A stretch of DNA of 64,000 nt from assembly GCA_963676635.1 (NCBI GenBank), contig OY781105.1:496001-560000 (forward strand), written 5' to 3'. A program made the position numbers and the translations under genes. Shown here one piece after another: positions 60,706 to 64,000 of this stretch (the first letter of the stretch is position 1; each line of letters starts with the position of its first letter). The notes under the pieces were generated by a model. It saw only the letters and a program-made list of their open reading frames with translations, made no database searches and was not told where the DNA came from. This DNA is from GCA-002708315 sp963676635. GTDB taxonomy: Bacteria; Bacteroidota; Bacteroidia; Bacteroidales; F082.

Positions 60706-62757
60706 TTATTTAGTACAATACCTTTTTATTACATTATAAGATTCTCTAATACCCAACTCCCCTGCCTTACTAAGGTCTTTACAGGCAAGTTTTGGCTCAT
60801 CAACAAATAAAAGAGTAAGAGCACGGTTGTAATAAGCTTCAGCCAAATCAGGCCTTAGCTCAATAGCTTTTGAATAATCATCAATAGCACGCTGGTACTT
60901 TTTAAGACTTAGCTTAACATTAGCCATGTTATAATATACAAAAGCAAGCTTAGGATTAAGCCGTAACGCTTTCTCAAAATCATAAATCGTTGTTTTATGA
61001 TCAGGAGGCTTGACTTCGTTCTGAGGACCATTAAAGGAAGTTCTACTAACACTTACTGAAGTATTGTATTTACGCTCTTCATATTTACTTTGATTCATTT
61101 CATAACGCAATGTACCTCTGTTAAGATAAACATATGATAAGTTTGGGTTTATCTCAATAGCCTTGTCATAATCAAGCAAAGCAGATGAATAATCATGTAT
61201 CATCATACTCAGTATACCAACAATGGCATACTTTCCAAGCGAATCACCCGATTTAGCAGCAAGCAATTCAACATCACTAATCTTATTATACGCCAAACTA
61301 TCCTCCATATAAAAATTATTGGTTGAGAAAACCAACTTAACACCAAGCGGATTGCCTGAGTTATAAGCCACCAAACTCTCATCAGTATATTCTTTAATAG
61401 CATCATCTTTTTGGATATCTCCTTTGTTTTGAGAAAGAAGTAGATAAAAGTTTTGTTTTGGCATGATATTAATTCTGTCAAACTGAACACGGCCACGTTC
61501 CATATCACCAGCAATAAAATCAGCTTCAAACTCAATAATCCTGTTAAAGTACGCTGAATCAGCATATCTACTGTATAATTTAGAAGGATCAGGTTCATCA
61601 CCATTAGCAGCAGCAATAATTTCCATAGCCCTTTCCCTGTCTTTTTCCGCATCTTTATGCTTATTAAGTTCATGCCTTACAGCAGAACGATTAATAAAAG
61701 CACCTGCAAAATCAGGAAAGATATCAATAGCTCTTGAAAGATCTTCCTCAGCAGCAGCATAATCACCAAGTTCATAATATATGCTACTTCTATTATAATA
61801 GGTATAAACATTTAACGGGTTAAGCTTTGTAACCTCATTATAAGCAGATAATGCTTTTTCATATTCTTTAGCGTTTGAGTACAGAATTGCAAGATTATAA
61901 TAGGTAAGAGCATTTGTGGGGTCTAACTCAAGCACCTTTTTATAGTCATGCTCAGCCATAGCAGTGTCACCAACTTTCACATCAGCCAAAGCCCTTTGAA
62001 AATACACATAAGGATTTTTATCAGTTAGCGACAAAGCATGATCGTAGTCTTTAATAGCAGCCTCAGCACTATCGAGTTCATATTTAATCATCCCACGTTT
62101 AAGCCAGGCTTCCAGATTAAAATAATCCAGATAAATTGCTTTATCCATGTCTTCAAGAGCTTCCGTATTCTTATCCTGAAAATGACGCGCAAGTCCCCTG
62201 CTAAGCCATGCCGCAGCGATATTACTTTCCAGATGAATAGCTGAAGTAAAGTCATCCTCAGCCCCCTCATAATTATGCATATGCAATTTAGTATCACCAC
62301 GGGCAAGAAAAATATCAGCATTAAAAGGGTCTATTTCAAGAGCTTTGTTGAAATCCTTAATAGCATTTTGATAATCAAGTATTCTATCATAAGATATGCC
62401 TCTGTATTGGTATGCTCTACCATAAAGGCTATGAATGTTCACAGTTTTTGTAAAATCATTTACAGCACCGCGATAATCACCAAGACTATATTTTGCAATT
62501 CCTCTAAGAAAATACGCTTCAAAGCCTTCATTTTTAGAAAGAACGGCCGTATTAAAACTTTTGATAGCATCCAGATACTCATCATTTTGTAACTGGCGTT
62601 GCCCCTGCATAAGAAAATGATGATAATTTATCTGTCCATAGAACAACAAACTACTAAACATCAGAGATGCAGTTAATACGAATTGCCTGATAGAATATGT
62701 GTTAGTTAATTTAATATTGTATTTAAATTTTAGTATTCGCAAAAATAACCAAAACAA
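60706..62757 (-). CDS. Secreted tetratricopeptide-repeat protein
   Basis: About 650-683 residues. The N-terminus is uncertain; IRQFVLTASLMFSSLLFYGQ looks like a signal sequence ending before INYHHF, preceded by an unusual basic stretch, so the true start may be downstream of 62757. From about residue 50 there are some twelve TPR units (YFLRGIAKYSLGDYRGAVND, AYQYRGISYDRILDYQNAIK, YYNRSSIYYELGDYAAAEED, AYYNRALTLLFVDEPKLACK). A non-repeat region (about 385-490; RYADSAYFNRIIEFEADFIA) interrupts the series. It is likely a scaffold in the periplasm. No partner is indicated by the neighbours. Confidence 0.85.
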   Translation of the reverse strand: MFWLFLRILKFKYNIKLTNTYSIRQFVLTASLMFSSLLFYGQINYHHFLMQGQRQLQNDEYLDAIKSFNTAVLSKNEGFEAYFLRGIAKYSLGDYRGAVNDFTKTVNIHSLYGRAYQYRGISYDRILDYQNAIKDFNKALEIDPFNADIFLARGDTKLHMHNYEGAEDDFTSAIHLESNIAAAWLSRGLARHFQDKNTEALEDMDKAIYLDYFNLEAWLKRGMIKYELDSAEAAIKDYDHALSLTDKNPYVYFQRALADVKVGDTAMAEHDYKKVLELDPTNALTYYNLAILYSNAKEYEKALSAYNEVTKLNPLNVYTYYNRSSIYYELGDYAAAEEDLSRAIDIFPDFAGAFINRSAVRHELNKHKDAEKDRERAMEIIAAANGDEPDPSKLYSRYADSAYFNRIIEFEADFIAGDMERGRVQFDRINIMPKQNFYLLLSQNKGDIQKDDAIKEYTDESLVAYNSGNPLGVKLVFSTNNFYMEDSLAYNKISDVELLAAKSGDSLGKYAIVGILSMMIHDYSSALLDYDKAIEINPNLSYVYLNRGTLRYEMNQSKYEERKYNTSVSVSRTSFNGPQNEVKPPDHKTTIYDFEKALRLNPKLAFVYYNMANVKLSLKKYQRAIDDYSKAIELRPDLAEAYYNRALTLLFVDEPKLACKDLSKAGELGIRESYNVIKRYCTK

Positions 62758-62845
62758 ATATTTAAGCGAACAGGAAATGATATTTTAAATTAATTTAAGA
62801 TACACAATGCTCACTGCGAAGTAATCGGTATATAGCAATTATTGT

Positions 62846-64000
62846 TTAATCATTAGATTTCTTCTTAAGATAAGAGTATATTTCCAGCTGTGACCTGCAA
62901 TCAGTCATTAATTCACCATTACCTACATACTTATTTATTGGGTCAGCATTCACATATCTGGCTTTAACATTATCTTTAAGCTGAATCTGAAGCATATCCA
63001 TAATAGTATTTTGGATATCAGCATCGTAAACAGGGCAGGCTGTTTCAAAGCGATGATCGAAGTTACGGATCATCCAATCGGCAGAAGTAATATAATACTT
63101 AGGATCACCGTTATTTGCAAACACATGATATCTGGCATGTTCAAGGAACTTATCCACAATGCTTATAACACGAATATTTTCACTTAAACCAGAAACCCCG
63201 GGTTTAAGCACACATATACCCCTACAGATAATATCGATTTTAACACCGGCCTTAGAAGCCTGATAAAGTTTATTAGCAATTCTTTCATCAACAATATTGT
63301 TAAGTTTAAGAATAACCCATGCTTCATTACCTTCTGAAGCATTCCTTATCTCATTATTTATCAAACCTATAAATTTCTTCCTAAGATGATAAGGAGCAAC
63401 AAACAGGTGCTTAAATCTTGGAGGATTATAAGGATACTCAAAAAGGTGAAAGAGTTGATTCACTTCATTACCAATAGACTGGTTTGCGGTAAGTATACTA
63501 TCATCAGCGTACACCTTTGCTGTCGACTCATTGAAATTACCAGTACTAATATTTGAATAATAAATATTCTTACCGTTTTCTTTTCTGCGAATAAGCAATA
63601 ACTTAGAATGAACTTTATGCCCGGGAAGACTCTGAATAATTTTCACACCTTCTTCCTTAAGCTTTTGTGTCCAGTAAATATTAGCTTTCTCATCAAATCG
63701 AGCCTGAATTTCAAGGAATACCGTCACCGACTTACCATTACGCACAGCATTAATTAAGGAGTTAATAACATTAGAATCTCTGGCCGCCCTGTAAAAAGTC
63801 ATTTTAATCGCACGCACCTGAGGATCAATAGAAGCTTCACGAAGCAAATCAACCAGATTCTGAAAAGACTGATAAGGATAGCTCAACAATATATCCTTTT
63901 CCTTAATAGCTTCAATAATACTTGAGCCGGATTTTATCCTGCTATTAGAGAGCGGCTCAAATTTCGGATAAATCAAATCTGACGAGCCAATCTTGGGAAA
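62846..64000 (-). CDS. ppk1: Polyphosphate kinase 1, C-terminal part
   Basis: The frame is open to the window edge, so 384 C-terminal codons of an expected 690 or so are seen. It covers both catalytic PLD-like domains: SYPYQSFQNLVDLLREASID, IKMTFYRAARDSNVINSLI, FLEIQARFDEKANIYW, GHKVHSKLLLIRR (with the phospho-accepting His of HxK), and the second-domain motif VDKFLEHARYHVFANNG with its conserved His. FETACPVYDADIQN is the typical end. The enzyme polymerises the gamma-phosphate of ATP into polyphosphate at the membrane. Confidence 0.95.
   Translation of the reverse strand, partial: FPKIGSSDLIYPKFEPLSNSRIKSGSSIIEAIKEKDILLSYPYQSFQNLVDLLREASIDPQVRAIKMTFYRAARDSNVINSLINAVRNGKSVTVFLEIQARFDEKANIYWTQKLKEEGVKIIQSLPGHKVHSKLLLIRRKENGKNIYYSNISTGNFNESTAKVYADDSILTANQSIGNEVNQLFHLFEYPYNPPRFKHLFVAPYHLRKKFIGLINNEIRNASEGNEAWVILKLNNIVDERIANKLYQASKAGVKIDIICRGICVLKPGVSGLSENIRVISIVDKFLEHARYHVFANNGDPKYYITSADWMIRNFDHRFETACPVYDADIQNTIMDMLQIQLKDNVKARYVNADPINKYVGNGELMTDCRSQLEIYSYLKKKSND

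Noticed and set aside
1..64000. rRNA, tRNA or riboswitch genes
   Set aside because: Intergenic regions were read for tRNA ends, rRNA blocks and common riboswitch cores; none could be supported by eye.

Overview
The window is AT-rich chromosomal DNA from a member of the Bacteroidota, most likely a Bacteroidales/Marinilabiliales-type marine or sediment lineage. The reasons are type IX secretion (T9SS) parts (PorQ, a PorE-like OmpA/TPR/PD40 protein, type A and type B sorting domains), many SPII lipoproteins, ribosomal protein S16 with a long charged tail, -7 boxes of the TAnnTTTG type, and Bacteroidota-typical families (DUF2851, DUF3089, GxxExxY, FISUMP, FKBP lipoprotein series). No rRNA, tRNA or CRISPR array was found.

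Region 1 (1-2.9 kb) is a restriction-modification pair on the minus strand. A C5-cytosine methyltransferase is fused to an N-terminal Arm-type DNA-binding domain borrowed from tyrosine recombinases, and it is translationally coupled to an MvaI/BcnI-family endonuclease cut by the window edge. Two direct repeats overlap the methyltransferase promoter.

Region 2 (2.9-11.7 kb) is a gene-poor accessory region. It holds several unrelated repeat families (22-bp modular array, TTAGTGTAG cluster, 10-bp tandem repeat, hairpin-rich array, inverted repeats, dispersed hairpins), a tandem pair of GxxExxY genes of which one has lost its catalytic lysine, a decayed hsdM fragment, and a few surface or lipoprotein genes.

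Region 3 (11.7-16.5 kb) is a composite-transposon-like structure. Two identical 1398-bp IS4-type elements in the same orientation carry one lipoprotein gene and a T9SS type B sorting-domain remnant. The same 9-bp sequence lies at the two outer ends and not at the inner ends. Beyond it are a FISUMP lipoprotein, a Fic remnant, a YefM/YoeB toxin-antitoxin pair, a secreted leucine-rich T9SS substrate and a DUF3089 lipoprotein (to 21.9 kb).

Region 4 (22.4-64 kb) is ordinary core genome in short operons: nrnA with three FKBP lipoproteins; rpsP; PorE-like protein with a GT2 fusion; a two-part ThrE exporter; A2M with pbpC (periplasmic protease trap plus peptidoglycan repair); head-GIN lipoprotein, porQ and a WG-repeat protein; recF-DUF721-punA; coiled-coil protein-zapA-6S RNA-rny; DUF2851; K+ channel; lipoprotein-tatA-MATE-dgkA-sugar kinase; RSH (p)ppGpp enzyme, Fur-family regulator, purA; a TPR protein and the C-terminal half of ppk1.

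The most unusual signals are (a) 22-bp-period intergenic arrays at three loci, two of which share the same 3+4 modular architecture, (b) the Arm-domain/methyltransferase fusion with repeats on its own promoter, (c) the structured hairpin array near 5.8-6.3 kb, and (d) an RSH enzyme whose synthetase site looks dead while the hydrolase site is intact.
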